Shown: in pieces, positions 1 to 9,113 of the stretch | Position numbering within the stretch: the first letter of the stretch is position 1 | How the letters are laid out: every line of letters begins with the position of its first letter | The notes under the pieces: generated by a model | Database searches by the model: none | The model's input: the letters and a program-made list of their open reading frames with translations, nothing else | Told to the model about the DNA's origin: nothing | Origin: Sphingomonas faeni | GTDB taxonomy: Bacteria > Pseudomonadota > Alphaproteobacteria > Sphingomonadales > Sphingomonadaceae | Direction: 5' to 3' | NCBI RefSeq assembly: GCF_030817315.1 | Contig: NZ_JAUSZF010000001.1 | Coordinates: 2,995,001-3,059,000, forward strand | DNA: 64,000 nucleotides | Made by a program: the position numbers and the translations under genes

Positions 1-803
1 ACTTCATCCTGTCGTCCGTACAAAGCCTCATTGGCGGTATCTTCACGGGGGATAACTTCGACGTCGGCAACATACGGATCGTCGTCGATTCGGATGGCAA
101 CAACACGTACACCAGTGCCGATACCGCGACCTACATCAACGAACTCCCGGCGGACCAGACCAGGACCGTCTTCATCGTTGCGAACGTTCCTGCCGATCAG
201 CAGGCGGCACTCGCCACCGTCACGCTGGTGGCGCAGATCGCTGCGGGCGGCGACGCAACGCAGCAGGGCGATGCGCTGGTATCGAACGGCCTCGCCGCCA
301 ACCGTGACGGCGTGGTCGACGTGGTCTTTGCCGACAATGATTCGGGCTTCGGCGACCTCGCATTCAACGGATACGGCCGTTCGACGCTTGCGTACGAGAT
401 CACGACCCGCAACGTGGAACTCTCGATCGCGAAATCGTCGACGGTCATCTCCGACCCGGTCAACGACATCGGGTTTCCGAAGGCCATTCCCGGTGCGATC
501 GTGCGCTATTGTCTGATCGTGAGAAACGCGACGACGTTGACCCCGGCGCGCAACGTCAACCTGACCGATCTCATTCCCGCCAATACGACGTATGAAGCCA
601 ACTCGATCACGGTCGGCGGCATCGGGCTCGGCAACGAGTGCGTGCTGGACGGCCTCCCGCTGAGCGACGCCGGTGGGACGGTATTGCCGTTGAGCGGCAT
701 CACCGGATCGTACGACGCGACTGCCCGGAAGGTGAGTGTGACGATCCCGACGGTGACCTCGCTGCTACCGGTCGCCGCCAGCTTCCGCGTGAAGATCAAC
801 TAA
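1..803 (+). CDS. DUF11-type secreted/surface protein, 5' end outside the window
   Basis: The reading frame is open from base 3 to the TAA at 801-803, so only the C-terminal 266 or so residues are present. The last half (from about base 420) reads as one DUF11 module: a strand ending in 'AIPGAIVRYCLIVRN' followed by 'DLIPANTTYEANSITVGG'. DUF11 domains are Ig-like repeats of exported proteins in Gram-positive, archaeal and some Gram-negative surfaces. No membrane anchor or sorting signal is visible at the C-terminus. The next gene, 84 bases downstream, encodes a huge outer-membrane protein with its own DUF11 domain, so the two probably work together on the cell surface. The ligand is unknown, and the N-terminal domains cannot be judged from this window. 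Confidence 0.8.
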   Translation, partial: FILSSVQSLIGGIFTGDNFDVGNIRIVVDSDGNNTYTSADTATYINELPADQTRTVFIVANVPADQQAALATVTLVAQIAAGGDATQQGDALVSNGLAANRDGVVDVVFADNDSGFGDLAFNGYGRSTLAYEITTRNVELSIAKSSTVISDPVNDIGFPKAIPGAIVRYCLIVRNATTLTPARNVNLTDLIPANTTYEANSITVGGIGLGNECVLDGLPLSDAGGTVLPLSGITGSYDATARKVSVTIPTVTSLLPVAASFRVKIN

Positions 804-887
804 ACCCGCCGCTCGCGGTCCCCGTCCCTCGATAAGGAACGACCGATCCCGGCGCGTGTCGCGACGCGCGCCGGGAGACGACCCTTG

Positions 888-3800
888 ATGTCCAGCCTCC
901 GCCGCCTCTCGCGCCTTTGCGCGCTGGTTCTGACGATCCTGTTCGGGCTCGTGATCGGCTGCCTGCCGGTCGCGGCGCAGACTGGTGGCCAAACGCGTAT
1001 CCAGAATACCGCGACGCTGTCGTTCGACGATTCGGACAGCGAATCGGGCGTTCGCACCGTGACCTCGAACATGGTTTCGCTCGACGTGAACCGCGCCAAG
1101 CGGCCGACGACGCTGACGTTTCGCCTGCCGCCGCCAAATTTCGCGATGACCGGCGCGGTGTGCCAGACCGCGCCGACGCTTCTCTTCACGCCGGCGCCGA
1201 TCGACGCCGCGACCTATGCCGCGTCGTCCCCGATCGCGACCATCGACATCTATGCCGACATGATCCTGGTCCTCGACAACCAGGCCGGCAACCGCGATCC
1301 CGACGTGCGCGAAACCGCGATCATCGCGGTCGAGGTCGGCACCATCCAGACCACGCTGACGCTGACCGAGACGGCGGTCGCCAGCGGCATCTTCGCCGGC
1401 GGCATCCCTGCGGTCGCGACTGGCAAGCATCCCGAACTCGCCGCCTGCGACATCCGCAACCAGCGCGGCGCGGCGATCACGCTGAGTTTCGCCGAGGATG
1501 GCTACAGCCTGTCGTCGACGGCATCGCTGTTGATCGACCCGGCCGGCTACACCTTCGATTCGCGCACCGGCGCGTTGGTCGATGGCACCGTCATGTCGTT
1601 GGTCGACGAGACCGGACAGCCCGCGACGGTATTCGGCGACGATGGTACGAGCCGCTATCCCTCCACCGTCGTCACCGGCGAAGCCGTCACCGACGCCAGC
1701 GGCCGCGTCTATCCGGGCGAGACGGGGCGATATCGTTTCCCGCTGACCGCGCCCGGCCGGTATTTCCTGAAGGTAGCACCACCCGGCACCTATACCGCGC
1801 CATCGACCGTCGACCGCGCGACGCTGGCCGCGCTGAAGGACCCGCAGGGGCGGCCCTATATTCTCAACGACACGAGTTTCGGCGCATCGCTGACGCTGTC
1901 GACGCCCGAGCCGTTCGCCGCCGACATTCCGCTCGACAGCCCCGGCGCGGGGACTTTGCTGCTGACCAAGACGGCGTCGGTGCGTGAGGCGTCGCCGGGG
2001 GATTTCGTCCAGTATCTGTTGCGCATCACCAACCGCGACACGGTTCCAGCGCGCGGGCTTCACGTCGCCGATACGCTGCCCAGGGGACTGCGTTACGAAC
2101 GCAATTCCGCGCGGGGCGGCGAAGAGCCGACCGTGTCGAGCGACGGCCGAACGCTCGATTTCGCGATACCGTTGCTCGCTGCCGGTGCTTCGACCGAGCT
2201 GAAATACGTCGTCAGCATCGCCCCCGGCGCACCCACGGGCGAAGCGCTCAACCGTGCGCGCGTCGTCGGGCAGGGAACCGTCACCAGCAACGAAGCCGCG
2301 GCATCGGTCCGCCTGCGTCCGCTGCTGTTCACCGATGCGATGACGATCATCGGCCGCGTCACCGAGGGCAATTGCGGCGATCCGGTCGACAAGCGCAAGG
2401 GCGTGGCCGGCATCCGCCTGTTGATGGAGGACGGCACGTTCGTCGCCACCGATCGCGACGGATTGTACCATTTCGAGGGCGTCCGCGCCGGGCGTCACGT
2501 CGTCCAGATCGACACGTCGAGCATTCCCGCGACGCATGCGCCGGTCGCCTGCGACATCGACACGCGCCAGGCGAACAGTGCGATCTCGCGGTTCGTCGAG
2601 GGTGATGGCGGCTTGCTCAAACGCGTCGACTTCCAGCTGAAGCCGACGGGCAAGGCCAAGGCTGCGGACGCCGCATTGCCGATCACGGTCGTCGACGACG
2701 CCACCGCCGCGGGCAGCCGCGACTGGCTCGCCAGCGGCCAGACCGCCGGCGTAGACTGGCTGTTCCCGCTCGCCGACCATAACCCGCGCGCTCCGGTCGT
2801 TCGCGCCGTCGTCCGGCATCTGCCAGGGCAGCGTGTCGCGCTCACGATCAACGGCAAGCAGGTCGAACCGATCGCGTTCGACGGCACCGATACCCGCGAC
2901 GGCACCGATATCGCAGTCTCGCGCTGGACGGGTATCCCATTGGTCGACGGTGACAATCGTCTCCAGGCCCGCGTGCTTTCCGCCGATGGCAGCGTCGTGA
3001 AGACGCTCGACCGGGTCGTGCATTATGCGGGCCTCCCGGTCCGCGCGGTGTTCGATGCCGCCAACAGCCGGCTGGTTGCGGATGGGCTCACCCGCCCGCT
3101 GATCGCGGTGCGCGTGACCGACAAGGCCGGCCGGCCGGTGCGGGCAGGGACGATCGTACCGTTCGCGGTCGACCAGCCCTACATCGCCGCCGTCGAAGTC
3201 GCGCTCGAACAGAGCCGCCAGCTGGCTGGTCGCGAGCGCTCGTCGACGACCGCGCTGGTGGTGGGCGACGACGGGCTTGCCTTCCTCGCGCTCCAGCCGA
3301 CCACCCAGGCGGGCGCGGTCCGCGTCGCGGTTTCGCTGACCGAGGAAAAGGTCGTCCACACCAACGAAATTCGTGCCTGGCTCGCCGCGTCCGCCAAGGA
3401 CTGGGTCGTGGTCGGGTTCGGCGCGGGCTCGCTCGGCTACGACATGCTTAGCAAGCGCCAGTCGGGCCTGCCACGGTCCGAGCGCAACAGCGTCGTCACG
3501 GACGGCCAGCTCGCTTTCTATGCCAAGGGACGCGTCAAGGGATCGTGGCTGGCGACGATCGCCTATGACAGCGACCGCAAATACGATCCCGACCGCGGCC
3601 TGCTCGGGACGATCGACCCCGACCGCTATTACACCGTGTACGGCGACGGTTCGCGCCAGGGCTACGACGCGGCGACCCGCCGGAAGCTGTACCTGCGGCT
3701 CGAGCGTCGCGAATTCTACGCGCTGTTCGGCGATTTCGAGACCGGCTTCACCGATACCCAGCTGACCCGCTACAACCGGACGCTCAACGGCGTGAAAACC

Positions 3801-5927
3801 GCGTACGAAGGCAAGCGCGTGCGAGCGACCGGGTTCGCGGCGCATACCGACACGCTGTATTCGCGCGACGAGATCCAGGGCAACGGGTTGAGCGGTCCGT
3901 ACCGCCTGTCGGGCCGCAACATCGTGCCGAACAGCGACAAGCTGCGGCTCGAGACGCGCGACCGCTTCCGCTCGGAACTGATCGTGGCGACCACGCAGCT
4001 GACCCGGCACATCGACTACGACATCGACACGTCGATGGGCACGGTCCGGTTCCGCAACCCCGTCCTGAGCCGCGACAGCAACCTCAATCCGACCTTCATC
4101 GTCGCCGACTACGAGGTCGAGAGCGGCCGATCCGCCAAGCTGGCCGCTGCGGCGCGCGTCGCGACCAAGCTGGTCAAGGGTCGCGTCGAAGTCGGTGCGG
4201 CGATGATCCGCGACGAGACCAACGGTGAAGCCATCGTGCTCGGCGCGGACATCAAGGCGCGCGTCACCGCGAACACCGAAGTGCGCGGCGAGATCGCCAA
4301 AGGCGGGCGCGGCGGATTGGGGCAGGGGCTCGCCTATCTTGCGGAGATCGACCATCACGGCGCAAAGCTCGACCTGCTCGCCTATGCCCGCCAGCAGGAT
4401 ACCGCGTTCGGTGTCGGCCAGCAGAATCTGGTCGAGGCGGGGACGCGCAAGTTCGGGCTCGACGGCCGGGTTCGCCTGACCGATCGGCTGAGCCTGACGG
4501 GTGTGGTGTGGCACCAGCAACAGCTCGACAGCGCGGGGACGCGGACCGCCGCCGACGCCCGGATCGAATATCGTCGCGAATCGGGTACGATCTTCGTCGG
4601 TGGGCAATATGCGGCCGACCGCGGCATCGACGGCAAGCCCCGTGACAGCCGTCTCCTGACGGTCGGCGGCACGCAACTTCTGTTCGACAGCAAGCTGAGC
4701 GTCACCTTGCAGACCCAGTTCGCGCCGGGCGGGCAAAGCGACAGCGTCGACTTCCCGATCCGCCACCAGATCCAGCTGGCCTACCGGATCACGCCCGGCA
4801 TCCGCCTGATCGGCGGCTACGAGATTGCGAACGGCGACGGCTATGTCGCGCACACCAAGCAGGCGGGCTTCGACGTCGCGCCGTGGACCGGTGCCAAGCT
4901 GATGAGCACGCTGAACCAGCAGGCGATGGGCGAGGACGGCGCGCGGACCTACGCGCAATACGGGCTCAGCCAGTCGGTGCCGATCGGCAAGAACTGGACC
5001 ATCGACGGTACGCTCGATGCGAGCAATACGGTGAAGGGCGAGATCCCGAAAGGCGCGGTGGTCAATCCGTTCCAGCCGGTCACGTCGGGTGGCTATGTCG
5101 GGCAGGACCAGACCAACGGCGATTACGCGGCTGCCACGATCGGCGCGACTTATCGCCAGACCTTGTGGTCCGTGAATGGGCGGCTCGAATACCGCCATGC
5201 CGACAGCGGCGACCGCTGGGGGATTACGACCAACTTCCTGCGTACGCTGGGGCAGGGCAAGACCCTGGCGTCGAGCATCAAGGGGTACACGATCAAGGAC
5301 AAGACCGGCGCGGTCGCGACCTATGCCACCGCCGACATGGCGCTCGCCTTCCGTCCGCTCGACAGCCGCTGGTCGGTGCTAGAACGGCTCGAACTGCGGC
5401 ACGAGAGCGCGGATGCGGGGTTCTCGGACTCCAATTCGCTCGGTGTGCCGGCGTACGGCGGCGGCGACCAGGTGACGTCGCGGATCATCAACAACCTGGC
5501 TCTGAACTATCGCACCGGCCCGGAAGGGTTGGGTCATGGCACCGAGGCGACGCTGTATTACGGCGCGAAATACGTCGCGGGGCGGTTCGCCGACGACACC
5601 TATGACGGGTATATCGACGTCACCGGGTTCGAGCTCCGCCACGATGTCGGCACGCGGTTCGATATCGGCGTGAGCGGCTCGGTCCAGCATGCATGGGCGC
5701 GCGCCGCCTGGTCGTGGAGCGGTGGGCCGTCGGTCGGCGTGTCGCCCGCGCAAAATACGTGGATCAGCGCCGGCTACAACGTGTCCGGCTACCGCGACCG
5801 CGATTTTGAGGACGACCGCTACACGCGGCAGGGGCCGTACGTCACGATGCGGCTGAAGTTCGACCAGACGACGCTTGGCCCCGCGCTCGGTGGCGCAACG
5901 CGCGCGCTGTTCGCCGGGCGGCGATAA
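888..5927 (+). CDS. Giant DUF11 / Cna-B-like / beta-barrel outer-membrane protein (1679 aa)
   Basis: The chosen ATG at 888 lies 10 bases after GGGAG; an in-frame TTG sits just before it. Residues 10-30 form a signal peptide ending in 'LPVAAQ'. Residues about 40-350 are beta-rich and unrecognised. A DUF11 domain spans about 355-475 ('SPGDFVQYLLRITNRD'). A carboxypeptidase-regulatory/SdrD-B-like domain spans about 485-545 ('DGLYHFEGVRAGRHVVQID'). More Ig-like strands run to about 835, and about 840-1679 looks like a large transmembrane barrel with alternating hydrophobic/aromatic strands. There is no TonB box or plug that I can identify, and the C-terminal residue is Arg rather than Phe. It follows a second DUF11 gene. 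A surface stalk plus barrel for secretion or display is an inference; the substrate is unknown. Confidence 0.8.
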   Translation: MSSLRRLSRLCALVLTILFGLVIGCLPVAAQTGGQTRIQNTATLSFDDSDSESGVRTVTSNMVSLDVNRAKRPTTLTFRLPPPNFAMTGAVCQTAPTLLFTPAPIDAATYAASSPIATIDIYADMILVLDNQAGNRDPDVRETAIIAVEVGTIQTTLTLTETAVASGIFAGGIPAVATGKHPELAACDIRNQRGAAITLSFAEDGYSLSSTASLLIDPAGYTFDSRTGALVDGTVMSLVDETGQPATVFGDDGTSRYPSTVVTGEAVTDASGRVYPGETGRYRFPLTAPGRYFLKVAPPGTYTAPSTVDRATLAALKDPQGRPYILNDTSFGASLTLSTPEPFAADIPLDSPGAGTLLLTKTASVREASPGDFVQYLLRITNRDTVPARGLHVADTLPRGLRYERNSARGGEEPTVSSDGRTLDFAIPLLAAGASTELKYVVSIAPGAPTGEALNRARVVGQGTVTSNEAAASVRLRPLLFTDAMTIIGRVTEGNCGDPVDKRKGVAGIRLLMEDGTFVATDRDGLYHFEGVRAGRHVVQIDTSSIPATHAPVACDIDTRQANSAISRFVEGDGGLLKRVDFQLKPTGKAKAADAALPITVVDDATAAGSRDWLASGQTAGVDWLFPLADHNPRAPVVRAVVRHLPGQRVALTINGKQVEPIAFDGTDTRDGTDIAVSRWTGIPLVDGDNRLQARVLSADGSVVKTLDRVVHYAGLPVRAVFDAANSRLVADGLTRPLIAVRVTDKAGRPVRAGTIVPFAVDQPYIAAVEVALEQSRQLAGRERSSTTALVVGDDGLAFLALQPTTQAGAVRVAVSLTEEKVVHTNEIRAWLAASAKDWVVVGFGAGSLGYDMLSKRQSGLPRSERNSVVTDGQLAFYAKGRVKGSWLATIAYDSDRKYDPDRGLLGTIDPDRYYTVYGDGSRQGYDAATRRKLYLRLERREFYALFGDFETGFTDTQLTRYNRTLNGVKTAYEGKRVRATGFAAHTDTLYSRDEIQGNGLSGPYRLSGRNIVPNSDKLRLETRDRFRSELIVATTQLTRHIDYDIDTSMGTVRFRNPVLSRDSNLNPTFIVADYEVESGRSAKLAAAARVATKLVKGRVEVGAAMIRDETNGEAIVLGADIKARVTANTEVRGEIAKGGRGGLGQGLAYLAEIDHHGAKLDLLAYARQQDTAFGVGQQNLVEAGTRKFGLDGRVRLTDRLSLTGVVWHQQQLDSAGTRTAADARIEYRRESGTIFVGGQYAADRGIDGKPRDSRLLTVGGTQLLFDSKLSVTLQTQFAPGGQSDSVDFPIRHQIQLAYRITPGIRLIGGYEIANGDGYVAHTKQAGFDVAPWTGAKLMSTLNQQAMGEDGARTYAQYGLSQSVPIGKNWTIDGTLDASNTVKGEIPKGAVVNPFQPVTSGGYVGQDQTNGDYAAATIGATYRQTLWSVNGRLEYRHADSGDRWGITTNFLRTLGQGKTLASSIKGYTIKDKTGAVATYATADMALAFRPLDSRWSVLERLELRHESADAGFSDSNSLGVPAYGGGDQVTSRIINNLALNYRTGPEGLGHGTEATLYYGAKYVAGRFADDTYDGYIDVTGFELRHDVGTRFDIGVSGSVQHAWARAAWSWSGGPSVGVSPAQNTWISAGYNVSGYRDRDFEDDRYTRQGPYVTMRLKFDQTTLGPALGGATRALFAGRR

Positions 5928-5945
5928 TTACGGGGAGAGACAGGA

Positions 5946-6188
5946 ATGCCGATACCGAGCCAGCCCACACCCATGCCGCAGCCACGCGACTTCACCGACC
6001 ATGGTCCGTGCGCCGAGGATTTAGCGCGAGCGTTCGCGATGCAGGACGCAGCGATGAGCGAGGCGTTGATCGAGACGCTGGCGACCCAGGCGATCCGGCA
6101 ATGGCGGCTCGACGACGCGACGTTCTGGCAGCGGGTGAAGTTCCAGGCGCGGATGATCCGGGCGCAGATGGGGTCGGGGAAACACTGA
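5946..6188 (+). CDS. Small hypothetical protein (80 aa)
   Basis: The ATG is preceded by GGGGAGA 7 bases upstream, and the gene starts 18 bases after the giant outer-membrane protein ends, so it is probably in the same transcript. The protein has a proline-rich N-terminus and a predicted helical C-terminal half ('AMSEALIETLATQAIRQWRL' region, then 'FQARMIRAQMGSGKH'). No signal peptide or membrane segment is visible, so a cytoplasmic location is likely. I do not recognise a family. Its ribosome site and position support a real gene. Confidence 0.6.
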   Translation: MPIPSQPTPMPQPRDFTDHGPCAEDLARAFAMQDAAMSEALIETLATQAIRQWRLDDATFWQRVKFQARMIRAQMGSGKH

Positions 6189-6214
6189 GGTAATGCGGGA
6201 TGCGACTGTTCTTC

Positions 6215-6324
6215 CCCCCTCCCTGGAAGGGAGGGGCCGGGGGTGGGTCGGCTTCCGCATAATCCGGACTGGCGTGGCACGAGCGGGCCGACCCACCCCC
6301 AACCCCTCCCTTCCAGGGAGGGGA
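6215..6324. repeat. Family A palindromic intergenic element, copy 1
   Basis: Two 36-base arms (6216-6251 and 6288-6323) are near-perfect reverse complements, built from CCCTCCCTGGAAGGGAGGGG followed by a GGGGGTGGGTCGG block, with a 36-base spacer. The same element recurs near 40.8 kb and 49.6 kb. It lies between convergent genes and could act as a bidirectional terminator or a REP-like mobile repeat. Confidence 0.9.
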
Positions 6325-6366
6325 GCGCGTTATCCTCGGGCCAGACCGCGCGACCCAAACGCGCGC

Positions 6367-6519
6367 CTATTTCTCGTCGGTGGTCAGCTTCACCTTGTTC
6401 GGCAGCTTCTTCCCCTTGGTCCGGCGCGAGGGCAGCTGGACCGGGTTCTTCTTCTTCCACTGCGCAAACGTCATCGGGCCCTCGGGCGTTTCGATGATCG
6501 TGTCGTCGATCGAACTCAT
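6367..6519 (-). CDS. Short basic hypothetical protein (50 aa)
   Basis: The start is set by GGAGG 7-8 bases before the ATG at 6519; the same frame extends upstream through the tRNA gene, which cannot be coding. The protein begins 'MSSIDDTIIETPEGPMTFAQ' and continues as a Lys/Arg-rich tail. A short acidic head with a 'TPEGPMTFAQWKKKNP' stretch and a basic tail suggests a small nucleic-acid- or ribosome-associated protein, but no family is recognised. It lies directly downstream of tRNA-Leu on the same strand. Confidence 0.6.
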   Translation of the reverse strand: MSSIDDTIIETPEGPMTFAQWKKKNPVQLPSRRTKGKKLPNKVKLTTDEK

Positions 6520-6596
6520 GCAATGCCTCCGCCACGCCCAACGCACGGCAGCGAAAGGGGGACCCTCGAGGGGGGTGTTTACTCTATCGGAGAAAA

Positions 6597-6683
6597 TGGT
6601 GCGGCCAAGAAGACTCGAACTTCCACGGGCTTTCGCCCACAACGACCTCAACGTTGCGCGTCTACCAGTTCCGCCATGGCCGC
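6597..6683 (-). tRNA. tRNA-Leu (anticodon GAG)
   Basis: Read on the minus strand, the acceptor arms GCGGCCA and TGGCCGC pair perfectly. The anticodon stem CAACG/CGTTG encloses the loop TTGAGGT, giving anticodon GAG. A long variable arm (GGGC-GAAA-GCCC) is typical of tRNA-Leu. The T loop is TTCGAGT. The discriminator A and the 3' CCA are encoded. Confidence 0.97.
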
Positions 6684-6795
6684 CCATGAAACATCACCGG
6701 GCGGACCCGGCATCTGGTAGGCGAGCGCCACTAGCAAGGCTTTCCGCATCGCGCAACGGCCTTTGCGAAAAACCGTTCGTCCGGTACCGCAAACG

Positions 6796-8160
6796 ATGGC
6801 TGCGCCCTTTCTCTCGACCGATATGAAAGCCGAAACGCGTCGCGTTCTCGCGCTTGCATGGCCAGTGATGCTGACCAGCCTCAACTGGACGATCCTCCAC
6901 GTCACCGACGTGATCGTCGTCGGCCTCGTCGGCGCGCACGAGGTCGCTGCGCTGGGGGCGAGCCGCTCGCTGACGTTCATCGCGATCGTCACGGGGCTCG
7001 CGTGGCTGTCGGGCGTGCTGGTCCATACCGCGCGTGCCGACGGGGCGGGGGATTTGCCGCGTACCGGACAGGTGCTCCGCGAAGGTCTTGTGCTGGGATT
7101 GCTGCTCGGGCTTGTCGTAGGCGTCGTCATGTTCGTGTCCGCGGACGCCATGCTCGCCGGGATCGGTGTCGCGCCCGCGCTGGTCGAGCCGGCCGGGCAG
7201 GTCGTGCGCGTCATGGCCTTCACCTATCCGCCGCAGCTGATGATCGTCGCCGCCAGCTTCTTCCTGGAGGGCGTCAGCCGACCGCGGCGCGTCGCGGTGG
7301 TCAACCTGTCGATCCTGCCGCTGAACGCCGTGCTCGCCTGGGCGATGTCGGGTGGGCATCTCGGGCTGCCGGCGATGGGCGCGGTCGGGGCTGCGACGGC
7401 GACCGCGATCGCGTCGGGTCTCGGAGCGGTCGGGATGATCACCGCCGCATTGACCCTCCCGCGAGCGAAAGAGCGGGGCGTTCGGCGAATCGATCTCGCG
7501 GCATGGCGCGGCGTGCCTGCCGGTATCGCAGCCCTGGCAGTGTTCGGTATCGTCCCCGCGGTCGCGTCAGGACTCGAGCTGGCCGGCTTCTCGATCCTGA
7601 TCGCGTTGTCGACGCAGTTCGGCGACGATGTCGCGCACGCGTTCCAGATCGTGTTCTCGGTCCACAACGTCACGTTCGCACTGGCGCTCGGGCTTGGGTC
7701 GGCGTGTGGCGTCCGCGTGGGCAATGCGGTGGGCGAGGGGGATCCGAAGGCGGGTATTTCTCGCGCCTTGATCGCAACCGGGCTGTCGATGCTCGCGCTG
7801 GGAGTGTGCGGGATCGTCCTGATCGTCGCGCGCGGGCCGATCGTCGGGGCGTTCCCCTCCGATGCCGCGACGCACGCGGTCGCGCTGGCGATGCTGCCGG
7901 TATGGGCGCCGTTCATCCTGTTCGACGGCGCGCAGGTGGTGCTGGTCTATGCGCTCCGCTCGCTAGGCGATCAGGTCGTTGCGGGCGTGAACAGCATCGC
8001 CGCGTATTTCGTCGTTACCGGCGGCGCGGGCTGGTGGATGGTCCACGTCGGGGTGGGACCGATGGCGCTGGTCTATGCGTCCGGGCTCGGCATGCTGACC
8101 GCGGCCCTATTGCACGGCGCACGGTTCTGGCTCGTGAGCCGGCGTTTGCGACGCGCCTAG
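6796..8160 (+). CDS. MATE family multidrug/Na+ antiporter
   Basis: The 454-residue protein has about 12 hydrophobic segments arranged as two pseudo-repeats ('RRVLALAWPVMLTSLNWTIL' at the N-terminus, with the second repeat starting near 'ELAGFSILIALSTQFG'), which is the MATE exporter fold of the inner membrane. Members export cationic drugs, dyes or metabolites in exchange for H+ or Na+. ATG 6796 was chosen; ATG 6823 is an alternative, and neither has a strong ribosome site. It overlaps the convergent zinc-ribbon gene by 4 bases. The substrate cannot be predicted. Confidence 0.88.
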   Translation: MAAPFLSTDMKAETRRVLALAWPVMLTSLNWTILHVTDVIVVGLVGAHEVAALGASRSLTFIAIVTGLAWLSGVLVHTARADGAGDLPRTGQVLREGLVLGLLLGLVVGVVMFVSADAMLAGIGVAPALVEPAGQVVRVMAFTYPPQLMIVAASFFLEGVSRPRRVAVVNLSILPLNAVLAWAMSGGHLGLPAMGAVGAATATAIASGLGAVGMITAALTLPRAKERGVRRIDLAAWRGVPAGIAALAVFGIVPAVASGLELAGFSILIALSTQFGDDVAHAFQIVFSVHNVTFALALGLGSACGVRVGNAVGEGDPKAGISRALIATGLSMLALGVCGIVLIVARGPIVGAFPSDAATHAVALAMLPVWAPFILFDGAQVVLVYALRSLGDQVVAGVNSIAAYFVVTGGAGWWMVHVGVGPMALVYASGLGMLTAALLHGARFWLVSRRLRRA

Positions 8161-8948
8161 CGGGTCGCCTCGCCGGCAAAGCTCAGTTCGAGGCGCTTCG
8201 AATTCGCAGGCACGTTCAGCGTCGCGGAGTTGAAGTTGATCGCACCGCCGGGTGCCAGGGTCCGCTGCTGCGGCGTGATCGTCCAGCTATACACCAGCCG
8301 CCCCTGCGCATCGCGGAGTTCGGCGCGGATGTCGGGCACACGCTGGCGCTGATCGGACGGGTTGGTGACCTGGCCGCTGACCGCGAACAGTTCCGAGCCG
8401 TTATCCAGTTCGCGGCGCTCGATCGGGTTGTCGCGCAGCCGCAACGGCGTCTCGTCGCTGCCGATCCCGAGACCGAGCTTCGCCGCGACACCCGGCGCGC
8501 CGAGATACACGATTGCCCCGGCCGCGATCAGCATCAACAGCCCGGCAAGCACCGCGACGATCGTCCAGCGGCGGCTCGTGTTGCGACGCAGGCGAGCCGG
8601 CAAATTCTGGGTCGGTGGCGGTGCCGGCGGGACGAACGTGAGTGCAACGACCGCAGGCTCGGGCGTGATCGGCGCGGCAGGGGCGAACGGCGCGAACCGT
8701 TCGACCGGCTCCGTGACCGGCGGACTCGCCAGTGGGGCAATCGGCGGACTCGCTAACGGGGCGAGCGGTGGTGGCGCAGGTGCGAGCGGGGTCGAGTCAG
8801 GCGTCTCCAGCGCGTCCTCGACCTCGGGTGCGGCGGCCTGGAACCAGCTATGCTTGCAGTTGGCGCAACGCACGGTGCGGCCGTCGGTCCCGATCGCGCT
8901 GTCGGGGACCAGATAGCGCGTGCTGCACTCGGGACATTGGAGGATCAT
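8157..8948 (-). CDS. MJ0042-type zinc-ribbon membrane protein (DUF3426-like)
   Basis: The N-terminus is a zinc ribbon with two Cys pairs ('CPECSTRYLV' and 'RCANCKHSWFQ'), the MJ0042 signature. A Pro/Ala-rich linker of about 80 residues follows, then a single membrane helix (about residues 127-150), then a C-terminal beta-sandwich ('SGQVTNPSDQRQRVPDIRAE') of the DUF3426/FxLYD kind, which should lie in the periplasm. The function is unknown. It diverges from ftsEX, with 165 bases between the starts. Confidence 0.85.
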   Translation of the reverse strand: MILQCPECSTRYLVPDSAIGTDGRTVRCANCKHSWFQAAAPEVEDALETPDSTPLAPAPPPLAPLASPPIAPLASPPVTEPVERFAPFAPAAPITPEPAVVALTFVPPAPPPTQNLPARLRRNTSRRWTIVAVLAGLLMLIAAGAIVYLGAPGVAAKLGLGIGSDETPLRLRDNPIERRELDNGSELFAVSGQVTNPSDQRQRVPDIRAELRDAQGRLVYSWTITPQQRTLAPGGAINFNSATLNVPANSKRLELSFAGEATR

Positions 8949-9113
8949 GGATACGCTTCACCAGCGGTCACCGGAGCGCGACCGTTCTTGGCCGCGAATA
9001 AGCACGCGGCCCGCATATGTGGCAAGCTTGAAGCGGCCCGCGCTTTCATGCGAAAGCGCCGATACGGGCATTGGCACGGGCATCAAGCGGGCGAGAGCGG
9101 GCGCAACCACGTC

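Noticed and set aside
836..860. EcfG promoter before the giant outer-membrane gene (GGAAC at 836)
   Set aside because: At the required spacing the sequence is GTC rather than GTT, and the position is within a likely operon.
765..5198. A 1477-codon open frame on the minus strand opposite the giant outer-membrane gene
   Set aside because: It mirrors the codon structure of the plus-strand gene in GC-rich DNA, is rich in Arg/Asp/His with no domain, signal or ribosome site, while the plus strand has clear domains and a signal peptide.
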